From JAYFQE01 sp034927345 (GTDB taxonomy: Bacteria; Bacillota; Clostridia; Saccharofermentanales; UBA5734), in assembly GCA_034927345.1 (NCBI GenBank), contig JAYFQE010000014.1, forward strand, positions 124,001 to 188,000: 64,000 bases of DNA, given 5' to 3'. Positions 1 to 7,877 of this stretch are shown one piece after another; within the stretch, counting starts at the first letter, position 1; the number at the start of each line of letters is the position of its first letter. The notes under the pieces were generated by a model. The model did not search any database. It saw only the letters and a program-made list of their open reading frames with translations, and was not told where the DNA came from. The translations under genes and the position numbers were made by a program.

Positions 1-745
1 ACTTCTTCTCGAAGTCACTCAGTTCATAATAAAATTCGCAGGCTTCTTTATGTTCGCAGGTAGAGCAGCGTTCGCCTCTGAACGGCGCGTTTTTGGCGCC
101 ATAAAGATTGAGTTTGCCGAAAGCCGACACTTTGGCGGGGTGCTGGCCGATGATCCAGTTGACCATGTCGAAGTGATGCGTTGATTTATGAACCAAAAGG
201 CCGCCGCTTTTTTCCATCCGGGCGTTCCAGCGGCGGAAATAGCTGGTGCCGTGGGCGCCATACACCATATCGCGGGTGAGCAGCCATTCGAAATGGATAC
301 TGAAAATGTTGCCGATCGCTCCGGAAATAACCAGTTCCTTGATTTTGGTGACAAACGGCGCGTACCGGTAATTAAACGTAACGGTAACCTTATGGCCGGA
401 CGCTTTTTCAGCGGCTAAAATCGCGCGGCACCGCGCCGCGTCGATTGTCATCGGCTTTTCCGTAATGACATCGCAGCCCATCTCCAGCGATTTGATGATA
501 TAGTCGCTGTGATAGACATCGACCGTCGTGACAATCACACAATCCGGTTTTGTTTCGCGCAGCATCGTTTCGAAGTTTTCGAATACGGGTAAACCGCCGG
601 CCGACTCGGCCACAAACCTGGCCCGGCCGACATTGGCGTCAAAAATGCCCAGGATCTTGCAGTCATCGGCGAAATTGGCAACCATCGGATTAACATACAT
701 AGACAGGGCGCGGTTGCTGGCGCCGGCAAAAACATAAGTTCTCAT
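1..745 (-). CDS. Gfo/Idh/MocA family oxidoreductase (3' end cut by window edge)
   Basis: NAD(P)-dependent sugar or cyclitol dehydrogenase family, probably cytoplasmic. The ATG at 745 follows GGAG (minus strand) and opens a Rossmann fold beginning MRTYVFAGASNRA. The family EKP motif sits at residues 96-98, where the Lys is the usual catalytic/binding residue, and the second domain has the HKSTHHFD segment that contacts substrate in this family. A C-x2-C-x5-C cluster near residue 235 (CSTC then C) resembles the Cys-rich loop found in a subset of these enzymes. Only about 248 codons are inside the window, so the C-terminal part is missing. It is the last visible gene of a leftward operon, 20 bp after the esterase gene. 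Substrate cannot be read from the sequence. Confidence 0.88.
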   Translation of the reverse strand, partial: MRTYVFAGASNRALSMYVNPMVANFADDCKILGIFDANVGRARFVAESAGGLPVFENFETMLRETKPDCVIVTTVDVYHSDYIIKSLEMGCDVITEKPMTIDAARCRAILAAEKASGHKVTVTFNYRYAPFVTKIKELVISGAIGNIFSIHFEWLLTRDMVYGAHGTSYFRRWNARMEKSGGLLVHKSTHHFDMVNWIIGQHPAKVSAFGKLNLYGAKNAPFRGERCSTCEHKEACEFYYELSDFEKK

Positions 746-765
746 TTTGTAGCTCCTTTATATTT

Positions 766-1803
766 TTATTTTATTGACTGACGTGATAAAGCATCTGCAT
801 AGACCGGCCAACTCTGTTCAGCATAAAAGCGATGTCCGCCCTGACCGACAACCAGCCGGCAATGTTCCGGAACGCCTGCCGCCGCGTAAATGCTGCGGAC
901 CGTGGCAAATTCGCGTTCAACGCCGGCCAGAGGGAAAATCGAGTCAGTCCGGCCGCATACGACGATCAGGGGACGCGGAGCAATAAGCAGGGCCAGATCG
1001 CCCATTTCGAAGTACTTCAGGAGACCCGGGATATAGTTGCATACGCAGTGGTGCAACGAAAAGATCGAGTCATGCAGGCTGCAAAAAGCGCAGGACGGCA
1101 TGGCGATCTTGATGCGCGGCTCGATGCAAGCCGTATAGAAGGACGCCGTTCCACCGCCGGAATTGCCCATGATGCCGACGCGGCCGGTATCGCAGGCTGT
1201 AAAGTGGGTCAGAGCGTCGATCAGCCGTGAAACATCGGATGCTCTTTCGCCGATCAGCGTTCGGCCTAGCATGAGCGCCTGCATGGACACCTGCTGGCAG
1301 CGATTAGCGCCTTCGGAAACGGTACCGTCCAATTCGCCGAAGCCCCGCTGTTCCATGGCTACGGCGGCATATCCGCGGGCAACGGCCTGAATCGCGAAAT
1401 CACGGTCGCCGTCGGCGATCGTTTGTTCGTCCCCTTCAAATTTAGCCCGGCCCAGCGAGATATGCATACCGGTCGAATGGCCTTGCAGGCCGATCACAAC
1501 CGGCAGTCTGACGCTGTTCGACCGATAGGCGCCTTTAGGCAGCAGCAGATGAGCCGGAACAAAAAAGCCCGGCTCGCTTTCGAATCTGAATCGTATTTCA
1601 TCAAAACGAGGGTCATCCTCAGCCACATACTCGATAACCGGAACCGGATCGGTCCTTTTAGCCACAGAGCCGGCCAGTTCCGTGAATTTCTCCCGCATCG
1701 CTTCCTGCTGGGTCTGAAAATCACACAAAGGATTGAACGCCATCAAGGGCGGATTTTGTTGGGCATAGACGTCATGAGTCTGTAAAACACTTGGCTGCGA
1801 CAT
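766..1803 (-). CDS. Alpha/beta hydrolase, acetyl-xylan-esterase-like
   Basis: Predicted carbohydrate or small-ester esterase of 345 residues with no signal peptide. The nucleophile elbow is GNSGGG with Ser215; likely triad partners are Asp287 (in GRTDSIF) and His324 (in GGHRFY). The oxyanion region LQGHSTG lies near residue 107. The frame continues upstream to 1896, but the ATG at 1803 is preceded at good spacing by AAAGGAG and starts the conserved part. It lies 11 bp downstream of the CapA gene and 20 bp upstream of the Gfo/Idh gene, so it is probably cotranscribed. Family assignment is firm at the fold level; the acyl group removed is unknown. Confidence 0.82.
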   Translation of the reverse strand: MSQPSVLQTHDVYAQQNPPLMAFNPLCDFQTQQEAMREKFTELAGSVAKRTDPVPVIEYVAEDDPRFDEIRFRFESEPGFFVPAHLLLPKGAYRSNSVRLPVVIGLQGHSTGMHISLGRAKFEGDEQTIADGDRDFAIQAVARGYAAVAMEQRGFGELDGTVSEGANRCQQVSMQALMLGRTLIGERASDVSRLIDALTHFTACDTGRVGIMGNSGGGTASFYTACIEPRIKIAMPSCAFCSLHDSIFSLHHCVCNYIPGLLKYFEMGDLALLIAPRPLIVVCGRTDSIFPLAGVEREFATVRSIYAAAGVPEHCRLVVGQGGHRFYAEQSWPVYADALSRQSIK

Positions 1804-1814
1804 GTTTTGCTCCT

Positions 1815-2924
1815 TTAATAACTGCCGGTTTCGTCGGTTTTTTCTCGGTGCCAGGTCGGATAAAGCTCGCGCCAGACATCCGTATGCGCTTCGCAATCAA
1901 GATAATGAGGGAAAATTTGTTCCGGGACCGGCGATTGATGATCCGGGAACGCGCCGGCGACTGCCTGCCGATATTGGGGGGCCAGGTCGGCGCAGAATTG
2001 ATGCCATTCGGCAAGCCAGGCCTTTTCATCTTGCAAAAGCTCGCTGCGTTCACGCAGTTCGCCGAGCAGGCGGGCGCGCTCAGCTTCTCCGGCCAGCGTT
2101 ACGCCCCCGGCGGCGGCAACCAGAGGATGGAAGGTGATGGTTGACCGGCAGGCGGCGTCGAGATCGAGCTGCACCAGCAAACCGTTCTTCCAATGCGGAT
2201 GGTCAATATAGCCGACAAAATTAAAATTGCCCTGCCCATAAAGCAGATGGGCGCCGCGATATTCTTCATAGGCGCCGATGCAATGACTATGCTGGCATAA
2301 AACGGCATTTGCGCCGGCGCGGGCCATCGCCCGGCAGGCCTTGCGCAGCCGCGGCGACGGGAAGCGGCTCTGTTCTTTCCCGCCGTGATAGGTGACAAGC
2401 ACATAATCAGCCTGCGATCTGGCCAGCGCAATATCTTCCAGGGCGTCATACGGATCAAAACCCCTGACTCCGGCGCGGTCGTCCAAAGCATAACTGTACT
2501 CGTGTTCTGCGAAAGCGAGCAGGGCGATCTTTTTCCCTTCGATATCCATATAATGAGTCCGGCGGGCGTCCTGCTCATTTTCCCCGACGCCGGTATAAGG
2601 CAGCCCCGCTGCGGCAAGCGCCCGCAGTGTATCGTCATAGCCGGGCCGGCCGAAATCAAACACATGGTTATTGGCCAGCCCGACATCCGTGATCCCGGCC
2701 TGGCGCAGGACCTGAGCATAAGCCGGCCGGCCGCGCAGATTAGGCCCGCATTTCCGAATGGGCGTGTCTGACTGCGTCAGGGCGCATTCCAGATTGGCGA
2801 TCACGCGATCGCCTGTTTTCAAGAGTTCCGGAATATCTCCGAACAGTGAAACGATATCGCCGCGATCAAAACCAGGCTTGGTTATATCTGTCGGGGTAAT
2901 GTCGCCGCCAATAAAAATACGCAT
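1815..2924 (-). CDS. CapA-family metallophosphatase-like protein
   Basis: 369-residue member of the CapA / PgsA family (calcineurin-like metallophosphatase fold, linked in Bacillus to poly-gamma-glutamate capsule). Visible family motifs are GGDITPT at the N-terminus, NLECAL near residue 45, LANNHVFDFG near residue 83, the TYHGGKE motif in the middle and the QHSHCIGAYE motif after it. Unlike classical CapA there is no N-terminal membrane anchor or signal peptide, so this form is probably cytoplasmic. It is the first gene of a leftward operon with the esterase and the Gfo/Idh oxidoreductase, divergent from the AraC regulator. The context suggests carbohydrate or surface polymer metabolism rather than capsule export, which is an inference. 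Confidence 0.85.
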   Translation of the reverse strand: MRIFIGGDITPTDITKPGFDRGDIVSLFGDIPELLKTGDRVIANLECALTQSDTPIRKCGPNLRGRPAYAQVLRQAGITDVGLANNHVFDFGRPGYDDTLRALAAAGLPYTGVGENEQDARRTHYMDIEGKKIALLAFAEHEYSYALDDRAGVRGFDPYDALEDIALARSQADYVLVTYHGGKEQSRFPSPRLRKACRAMARAGANAVLCQHSHCIGAYEEYRGAHLLYGQGNFNFVGYIDHPHWKNGLLVQLDLDAACRSTITFHPLVAAAGGVTLAGEAERARLLGELRERSELLQDEKAWLAEWHQFCADLAPQYRQAVAGAFPDHQSPVPEQIFPHYLDCEAHTDVWRELYPTWHREKTDETGSY

Positions 2925-3133
2925 TGATGGCCTCTTTTCTACAATCCGGTCTTTTACCTTATTGTATCGGCAATCGAATCAACAATCTGCATATTTCTTG
3001 GTCATTATTACGAAACTGTGCATATTTTGTTTTTATAAAAAAAGGTATAAAATACAGACGTTATAAAAAGCGCATTGTGGTAATTCGATACTTTTCCCGA
3101 TAAGGCATCAGCCGGCAAACAGGAGATAACGTC

Positions 3134-3976
3134 ATGCAAGATTTACTTTCCAACAATGATGACCAGCCCTTCTCCATTTCCTATGCAAAACAGCGGGCGC
3201 CTTTTTCTATGCCGCACAATCACATCCATGACTTTTATGAAATGTACTATTTATTATCCGGAGAACGAAATTACTTCATCAAAAACCGGACCTACCGCCT
3301 GACCAAGGGCAGCCTGGTATGCATTCCGCCCCTGGAGCTGCACCGTTCGCTGGATGCCGACATCGACCAATGGGAGCGGATTTTGATTTATTTCCGGCCG
3401 TCCTTTCTGGCTTCTGCCGATCCGGGCAGAATCGAGTGCCTGACAAGACCTTTTTTTCAGGAATCGCTGTTGGTCCGTTTCCCGCCCAAAGAGCAGGTCC
3501 TGATCGAGGACATTCTGGGGAGCATGCTTCACGAAGCCGACAGCCTGGAAAACGGATATCCGGAAATGCTGGCTGCCCAGCTGATTCGCCTGTTGGTATT
3601 GACGCTCCGCTGCGGCAGTCAGCCAATCGGGCCGGATGAGCATCCGGTCCAGGAGAAATTCAACCGCGCGGCGCCCATCATCCACTATATTAATAATCAT
3701 TATCAAGAGCCTTTGACCCTGCCTCATCTGGCCAGCCATTTTCATATGAGCCCTTTTTACCTATGCAAGATTTTTCGGGCTTCCACCGGATTTACCATTA
3801 TCGAATATCTGAACCAGGTCCGGATCAAGGAGGCGCAAAGCCAATTGCGGCAGAGCCGCGGCAGCGTCCTGGATATCGCCGGCGCAGTCGGATTCGGGAG
3901 CATATCGCATTTCGGCCGTGTTTTTAAGGAAAACACCGGCGTTTCCCCTCTCGTCTACCGCAAGCGCTACCGATGA
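3134..3976 (+). CDS. AraC family transcriptional regulator (cupin + HTH)
   Basis: 280 residues. The first ~150 residues form a cupin-type sugar-sensing domain (MPHNHIHDFYEMYYLLSGE is the typical opening of this group). The last ~100 residues carry the two AraC helix-turn-helix units, ending with FGSISHFGRVFKENTGVSPLVYRKRY. ATG at 3134 follows AGGAG. It is transcribed divergently from the CapA / esterase / oxidoreductase operon across a 209-bp AT-rich gap and is the obvious candidate regulator of that operon. Ligand unknown. Confidence 0.9.
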   Translation: MQDLLSNNDDQPFSISYAKQRAPFSMPHNHIHDFYEMYYLLSGERNYFIKNRTYRLTKGSLVCIPPLELHRSLDADIDQWERILIYFRPSFLASADPGRIECLTRPFFQESLLVRFPPKEQVLIEDILGSMLHEADSLENGYPEMLAAQLIRLLVLTLRCGSQPIGPDEHPVQEKFNRAAPIIHYINNHYQEPLTLPHLASHFHMSPFYLCKIFRASTGFTIIEYLNQVRIKEAQSQLRQSRGSVLDIAGAVGFGSISHFGRVFKENTGVSPLVYRKRYR

Positions 3977-3979
3977 AAG

Positions 3980-4018
3980 CCTGACCGGACGGCCGGACCG
4001 CCGGGTCTACCGGTCAGG
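3980..4018 (+). terminator. Hairpin after the AraC gene (no U tract)
   Basis: A perfect 9-bp stem, CCTGACCGG (3980-3988) with CCGGTCAGG (4010-4018), begins a few bases after the AraC stop codon. There is no T run after it, so it is not a canonical intrinsic terminator. It may slow RNA decay or be a poor terminator before the next promoter. Confidence 0.4.
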
Positions 4019-4044
4019 ACAAGATCAGCCGATTCTGATATAAT
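4016..4044 (+). promoter_or_regulatory. Extended -10 promoter for the epimerase gene
   Basis: TATAAT at 4039-4044 preceded by TGA (TG at 4036-4037), an extended -10 element. The -35 candidate AGGACA (4016-4021) at 17-bp spacing is poor, which fits an extended -10 promoter. The transcript would begin near 4051, about 50 nt before the ATG. Confidence 0.55.
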
Positions 4045-4102
4045 TGAGTCGATATAAAAATTTACAAGCTGTTTTCAACGGTTGGATATAGGGGGATTTA
4101 TC

Positions 4103-5095
4103 ATGAAAGCTCTTTTTATCGGCGGTACCGGAACCATCAGCACATCGATCAGCCAGCAGCTGACCGGGATGGGTTGGGATCTGACCTTATTAAACCGGGG
4201 AACCCATCCGGACCGGCTGGCCGCCGGAGCGCAGCTGCTTCAGGGCGATATTCAGGATGAAAACCAGATCAGCCGTCTTCTGACCGGTCAATGGTTTGAT
4301 GTCGTCGTTGATTTTATCGCTTTCGAACCTGAACAGATCCGCCGCGATATCCGCCTTTTCCAGGAACACTGCGGTCAGTTTATCTTCATCAGCACAGCAT
4401 CGGCCTATCAGAAACCGCCCGTTCATTATCTGATAACAGAAAGTACGCCGTTGTCCAATCCTTTCTGGAAATATTCGCAGGACAAAATCGCCTGCGAAGA
4501 CATCCTGATACAGGCTTATCGCGAACAAGGATTTCCCGTTACGATTGTCCGTCCCAGCCATACTTATGGCGATTGGTCGATACCACTCTGCATACACGGA
4601 AAAAACGGGCCTTGGCAGACCATCCGGCGCATGAAAGAAGGGCGGCCGGTACTTGTCGCCGGCGATGGAACCTCTTTCTGGACCATCACCCACAGCCGTG
4701 ACTTTGCCCGCGGCTTCATCGGTTTAATGGGCAATGTCCATGCCGTCGGCGAAGCCGTTCACATTACTTCAGACGAAGCGCTGCCCTGGAATCAAATTTA
4801 TCTGACGATCGCTCAGGCTCTGGGCGTAAAACCCAACTTATACCATGTCGCCACCGATGACCTGGTTGCGCGCGATCTCTCGCTCGCCGGGCCGCTCTGG
4901 GGCGATAAAGCCAATTCCGTTATATTCGATAATACCAAGCTCAAACGCCTGGTACCGGGTTACGCCGCCACGATCCGCTTCGACCAGGGTATCCGCACGA
5001 CGCTGGCGTATTTTGAAAGCCATCCCGAATTGCAAAAACCGGATCCGGATTGGGACGCCTGGACCGACGCTGTGATAACCCATCAGTTCATTTAA
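4103..5095 (+). CDS. NAD-dependent epimerase/dehydratase family protein (extended SDR)
   Basis: 330 residues. The N-terminal nucleotide motif is FIGGTGTIS, followed by the FDVVVDFIAF and FIFISTASAYQ strands and a YSQDK active-site motif, all in the order of an extended short-chain dehydrogenase. The frame opens at 4082, but ATG 4103 has GGGGG at proper spacing and directly precedes the Rossmann strand. It belongs to the group annotated as nucleotide-sugar epimerases or isoflavone-reductase-like proteins; the true substrate is not evident. It appears monocistronic, with its own extended -10 promoter, and converges on the MraY-like gene. Confidence 0.85.
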   Translation: MKALFIGGTGTISTSISQQLTGMGWDLTLLNRGTHPDRLAAGAQLLQGDIQDENQISRLLTGQWFDVVVDFIAFEPEQIRRDIRLFQEHCGQFIFISTASAYQKPPVHYLITESTPLSNPFWKYSQDKIACEDILIQAYREQGFPVTIVRPSHTYGDWSIPLCIHGKNGPWQTIRRMKEGRPVLVAGDGTSFWTITHSRDFARGFIGLMGNVHAVGEAVHITSDEALPWNQIYLTIAQALGVKPNLYHVATDDLVARDLSLAGPLWGDKANSVIFDNTKLKRLVPGYAATIRFDQGIRTTLAYFESHPELQKPDPDWDAWTDAVITHQFI

Positions 5096-5154
5096 AATGA
5101 AACGGGATAAACGATCCGGTTGAAACGGCAGCGGATGAACACAGTCAATCCGGT

Positions 5155-6120
5155 TTAGAGCTTGAGAAGCCAAAGAACCAGGAATGACAGGATAATCTGA
5201 ATGATGGCAAACCGGAAAACCGTATGTGTATTCGACCAGCCGAAATTCTTCCGGACATGGTCATGGATGGGCGTCCGGATGTTTTTCATAATATTGACTT
5301 TGAACAGCCGGATAATGGTCACTTTAACCAGGCCGGCGCCGCCGTCGATAATCAGAACCAGAGCCAGCGGAATGTAAAGGAAAGGGCTGCCGGTTTTAAG
5401 GATCGCGATGCCGATGAACAAACCCAGCGCGCGTGAACCGGCGTCGCCCATGAGCAGCCGGCTGGGCGTCGCGTTATACCAAAGATAAGCTAAAATGGCA
5501 AAAACCATGATCAGAATCAACTGATGAACCGTTTCATCCATTGCCATGACCGCTCCGGCCTGGCAGATTGACAGCAGCGTGATGATGGCCAGCGTGCCGC
5601 TCAGGCCATCTACGCCATCGGCACAATTGGTCACATTGATCGACAGCCAGATAAGCGCCGTCGCCAGCAAGACATATAAAACCGGATGGATGGTTACGGT
5701 CATGCCGATCAGCGGAACATCAACGGCGCTGGGGTTAAACCGCCAGACCGTCAGGGCCGCCGCCGCCGACAATACAAGATCCAGTAAACCTTTTTTCAAT
5801 TCACCCCAGGGCTTCAGGGCGCGATCATCGAAAAACCCCGCCAGCATGGCGGCAACGGTCAGCAGCAGGTCGATGAGCAATTCAAAGCTAAAGGGCAGAA
5901 ACAAAAACGCCGTCAGGGCAAAAGCTAAAATAAAGACAAATCCCGCGCCCCTGGGCTTACCGGCTGAAAGCTTGCCGTCGTGGGCAAAGTCCCGGCCCGC
6001 ATCTTGCGGCAGTATCCGGGTGCCGCCCTTCAGTCCGATGAACGTCAGGCCAAAGGATAAAAGCATGCCGACCAGCGCCAATATTTTCTCGTTTATTGTG
6101 CAACCAAGCAAATCAAGCAT
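5155..6120 (-). CDS. MraY-like phospho-sugar transferase (glycosyltransferase family 4 of the polyprenyl type)
   Basis: Integral membrane enzyme of 321 residues with about 10 hydrophobic segments. Family motifs are present but altered: FFDDRALKP for the first aspartate motif, NCADGVDGLSG in place of NxTDGLDGLA, GDAGSRALG in place of GDTGSLALG, and PIHDHVRKNFGWSN in place of the PLHHHFE loop. The C-terminal VFRFAIIQ strand is MraY-like. It probably transfers a phospho-amino-sugar from UDP onto undecaprenyl phosphate. It is not in a mur cluster and may be a second MraY-type paralogue for another cell-wall polymer. ATG 6120 is preferred over the longer frame to 6249, because the extra N-terminus has no membrane or family character. 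Confidence 0.8.
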   Translation of the reverse strand: MLDLLGCTINEKILALVGMLLSFGLTFIGLKGGTRILPQDAGRDFAHDGKLSAGKPRGAGFVFILAFALTAFLFLPFSFELLIDLLLTVAAMLAGFFDDRALKPWGELKKGLLDLVLSAAAALTVWRFNPSAVDVPLIGMTVTIHPVLYVLLATALIWLSINVTNCADGVDGLSGTLAIITLLSICQAGAVMAMDETVHQLILIMVFAILAYLWYNATPSRLLMGDAGSRALGLFIGIAILKTGSPFLYIPLALVLIIDGGAGLVKVTIIRLFKVNIMKNIRTPIHDHVRKNFGWSNTHTVFRFAIIQIILSFLVLWLLKL

Positions 6121-6274
6121 GGTGATTCCCGACACTCCTGTTTTTTTGATCACCGTTCCGGCAGCGTCCGTAAAATATGATCCGCCTGGCGCCGCCATGC
6201 AACAGTCCGGTATTATTATACGCTTCACCGATGTCACTGTGCCAGACAAAAGTACATAAAAAACACTTCTATAT

Positions 6275-6297
6275 GTAACAGACTATAATGATGTTAC
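6275..6297. promoter_or_regulatory. Inverted repeat over a -10 element upstream of the MraY-like gene
   Basis: GTAACA (6275-6280) and TGTTAC (6292-6297) form a perfect 6-bp inverted repeat separated by 11 bp. Inside it lie TATAAT (6284-6289, plus strand) and, on the minus strand, TATAGT (6282-6287), a possible -10 for the MraY-like gene. No good -35 is visible. Operator function is a guess. Confidence 0.3.
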
Positions 6298-6307
6298 TGA
6301 AAAACGG

Positions 6308-6345
6308 AAACGCACGCGTGCATTTCCGTGCGTTTATCGTGCGTT
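6308..6345. repeat. Hairpin with a second copy of one arm
   Basis: AAACGCACG (6308-6316) pairs perfectly with CGTGCGTTT (6327-6335), and CGTGCGTT recurs at 6338-6345, so the left arm could pair with either copy. It lies about 40 bp upstream of the Trp promoter. The rest of this 677-bp gap (6121-6797) is filled by the Trp promoter and T-box leader. Confidence 0.5.
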
Positions 6346-6385
6346 GCTGATATCGGAATCGGAATTGCTTTATAGATGGAACCAC

Positions 6386-6413
6386 TTGACAAACAGCTTA
6401 GCCGTGATATACT
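6386..6413 (+). promoter_or_regulatory. Promoter of the Trp T-box / trpXYZ operon
   Basis: Consensus -35 TTGACA (6386-6391), 16-bp spacer, -10 TATACT (6408-6413) with an extended TG at 6405-6406. Transcription should begin around 6420, giving a leader of about 380 nt that contains the whole T-box. Confidence 0.8.
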
Positions 6414-6440
6414 CAGACTAATTTCATACACCAGACCAAA

Positions 6441-6711
6441 CCAATGAGTAAGACGAGTAGGTCAGGTACCGAATCCCAGCGAGTTGCCGGCAGTGTGAGG
6501 GCGATATCACGGATCTGAGCGAATGGACTTACGAGGGTGACCCGAAAGCGGCGGACGCCGCAAGTAAGCGTCAACGGGAGGCCAACCCGTTATCCAGTGG
6601 ACATGTATCAACAGGTACATGACAGAGCGGGCTTTGCAGACAAAGCCAATTAGGGTGGTACCACAGGAAACACAAATCCTGTCCCTTCAGCCGGAGGGGC
6701 AGGATTTTTTA
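6441..6711 (+). promoter_or_regulatory. T-box riboswitch, tryptophan specific (UGG specifier)
   Basis: All landmarks of a T-box leader are present in order. The base of stem I is GTAAG (6448-6452) with CTTAC (6528-6532), and the distal region resembles AGCGAG...GTGTGAGGGCGA. The specifier triplet TGG is at 6524-6526 and is followed by the usual A. The antiterminator element AGGGTGGTACCACAGG is at 6652-6667, with the UGGU bulge at 6656-6659 that pairs with the uncharged tRNA 3' end. A terminator hairpin with a T6 run follows. UGG reads tRNA-Trp, which agrees exactly with the tryptophan transporter genes downstream. Uncharged tRNA-Trp should stabilise the antiterminator and turn the operon on. 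Confidence 0.92.
6674..6711 (+). terminator. T-box terminator hairpin
   Basis: AATCCTGTCCC (6675-6685) pairs with GGGGCAGGATT (6696-6706), followed by TTTT up to 6710. The left arm overlaps the region needed by the antiterminator, as expected for a T-box. Confidence 0.85.
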
Positions 6712-6797
6712 TATTCTCTCGCTCCGGGTGTCTGCATAACCTGCCGGTCACGTACACAACCGTATCGATGTACGGATCAAAACTCGGAGGAACGACC

Positions 6798-7874
6798 ATG
6801 AAAACAAACAGAACCATCAATCGCTTTTTCACGCTTGTGCTCAGTCTGGGGCTGATGCTGAGTCTGCTGGCCGGCTGCGGCCAGACTGGCCCGGCCGCCG
6901 GCACGACGACGGCCGGAGCAACGACAACGGCCGGCACAACGGCAGCCGGCGGTACAACAACCGATGCGGCCAAAGGATATAAAATCGGCCTGACGCAGTT
7001 TGCCAACCACCCGTCTCTGGACAACTGCCGCCTTGGTTTCATTGAAGGGCTCAGGCAAGCCGGTTTCATCGAAGGCCAGAATGTCACTTTTGATTACCAG
7101 AATGCCCAGGGCGATACCGGCACGGCTAATTTGATCGCCCAGAGTTATGTCGCCGGCGGTTATGATCTGATCTGCGGCATCGCCACGCCGTCAGCCCAGG
7201 CTTGTTATAATGCCGCCCAACCCAAGGGAATTCCGGTCATTTTTTCAGCTGTGTCCGATCCCGTGGCAGCCCAGCTGGCCGTCAGCGGCAATCAAGCGGC
7301 CAAAGGGGTGACCGGAACATCGGACGCTCTGCCGCTGGAAAAGCAATTGAAGCTGATCCGCGCCTTTCTGCCGGACGCCAAGAAATTAGGCATTCTTTAC
7401 AATACCAGCGAAGTCAATTCCGCATCTCAGATAAAAGCACTGGAAACACTGGCGCCGCAGTACGGCTTTGAATTAATTACGGTCGGCGTCAGTTCAGCCG
7501 CCGATATTCCGATGGCCGCCGACAACATCCTGAGTAAAGTCGATTGTCTGAACAATCTGACTGATAATCTGGTCGTGCAGAACCTGCCGACGATTCTGGA
7601 TAAAGCCAACGCCAAATCGATCCCGATATTCGGATCTGAAGAAGAACAAGTCAAGAATGGCTGCATGGCCTGCGAGGGCATCGATTATTATAACCTCGGC
7701 ATCCAGACCGGGCAAATGGCCGCGGCTGTCCTTAAGGGTACCGCTATCGAAGACATTCCGTTTGAAACCATTAAAGATTCACAGCCTTTCTATAACAGCA
7801 AAGTCCTGAATCAGTTTGGCGTCGAACTGCCGGCTGAATATCAGGATACGGCGACCGATCTCGGCAAGGAGTAA
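6798..7874 (+). CDS. trpX: Tryptophan ABC transporter substrate-binding lipoprotein TrpX
   Basis: 358-residue periplasmic-binding-type protein of the ABC_sub_bind (TrpX/YkoX-like) family. It has a lipoprotein signal with lipobox LLAGC ending near residue 27, then a Thr/Ala/Gly-rich low-complexity linker, then the binding domain (KIGLTQFANHPSLDNCRLGF onward). GSEEEQVKNG and GIDYYNLGIQTGQMAA are typical C-lobe motifs of this family. ATG 6798 follows CGGAGGAACGACC. It is the first gene after a UGG T-box and 3 bp before the permease gene, so the substrate is very likely tryptophan. The specific ligand assignment rests on the T-box specifier and known trpXYZ operons, not on binding-site residues. 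Confidence 0.9.
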   Translation: MKTNRTINRFFTLVLSLGLMLSLLAGCGQTGPAAGTTTAGATTTAGTTAAGGTTTDAAKGYKIGLTQFANHPSLDNCRLGFIEGLRQAGFIEGQNVTFDYQNAQGDTGTANLIAQSYVAGGYDLICGIATPSAQACYNAAQPKGIPVIFSAVSDPVAAQLAVSGNQAAKGVTGTSDALPLEKQLKLIRAFLPDAKKLGILYNTSEVNSASQIKALETLAPQYGFELITVGVSSAADIPMAADNILSKVDCLNNLTDNLVVQNLPTILDKANAKSIPIFGSEEEQVKNGCMACEGIDYYNLGIQTGQMAAAVLKGTAIEDIPFETIKDSQPFYNSKVLNQFGVELPAEYQDTATDLGKE

Positions 7875-7877
7875 AGC

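Noticed and set aside
6619..6801. 60-codon frame between the T-box and trpX
   Set aside because: It overlaps the antiterminator and terminator of the T-box, has no ribosome site and would be disrupted by RNA structure.
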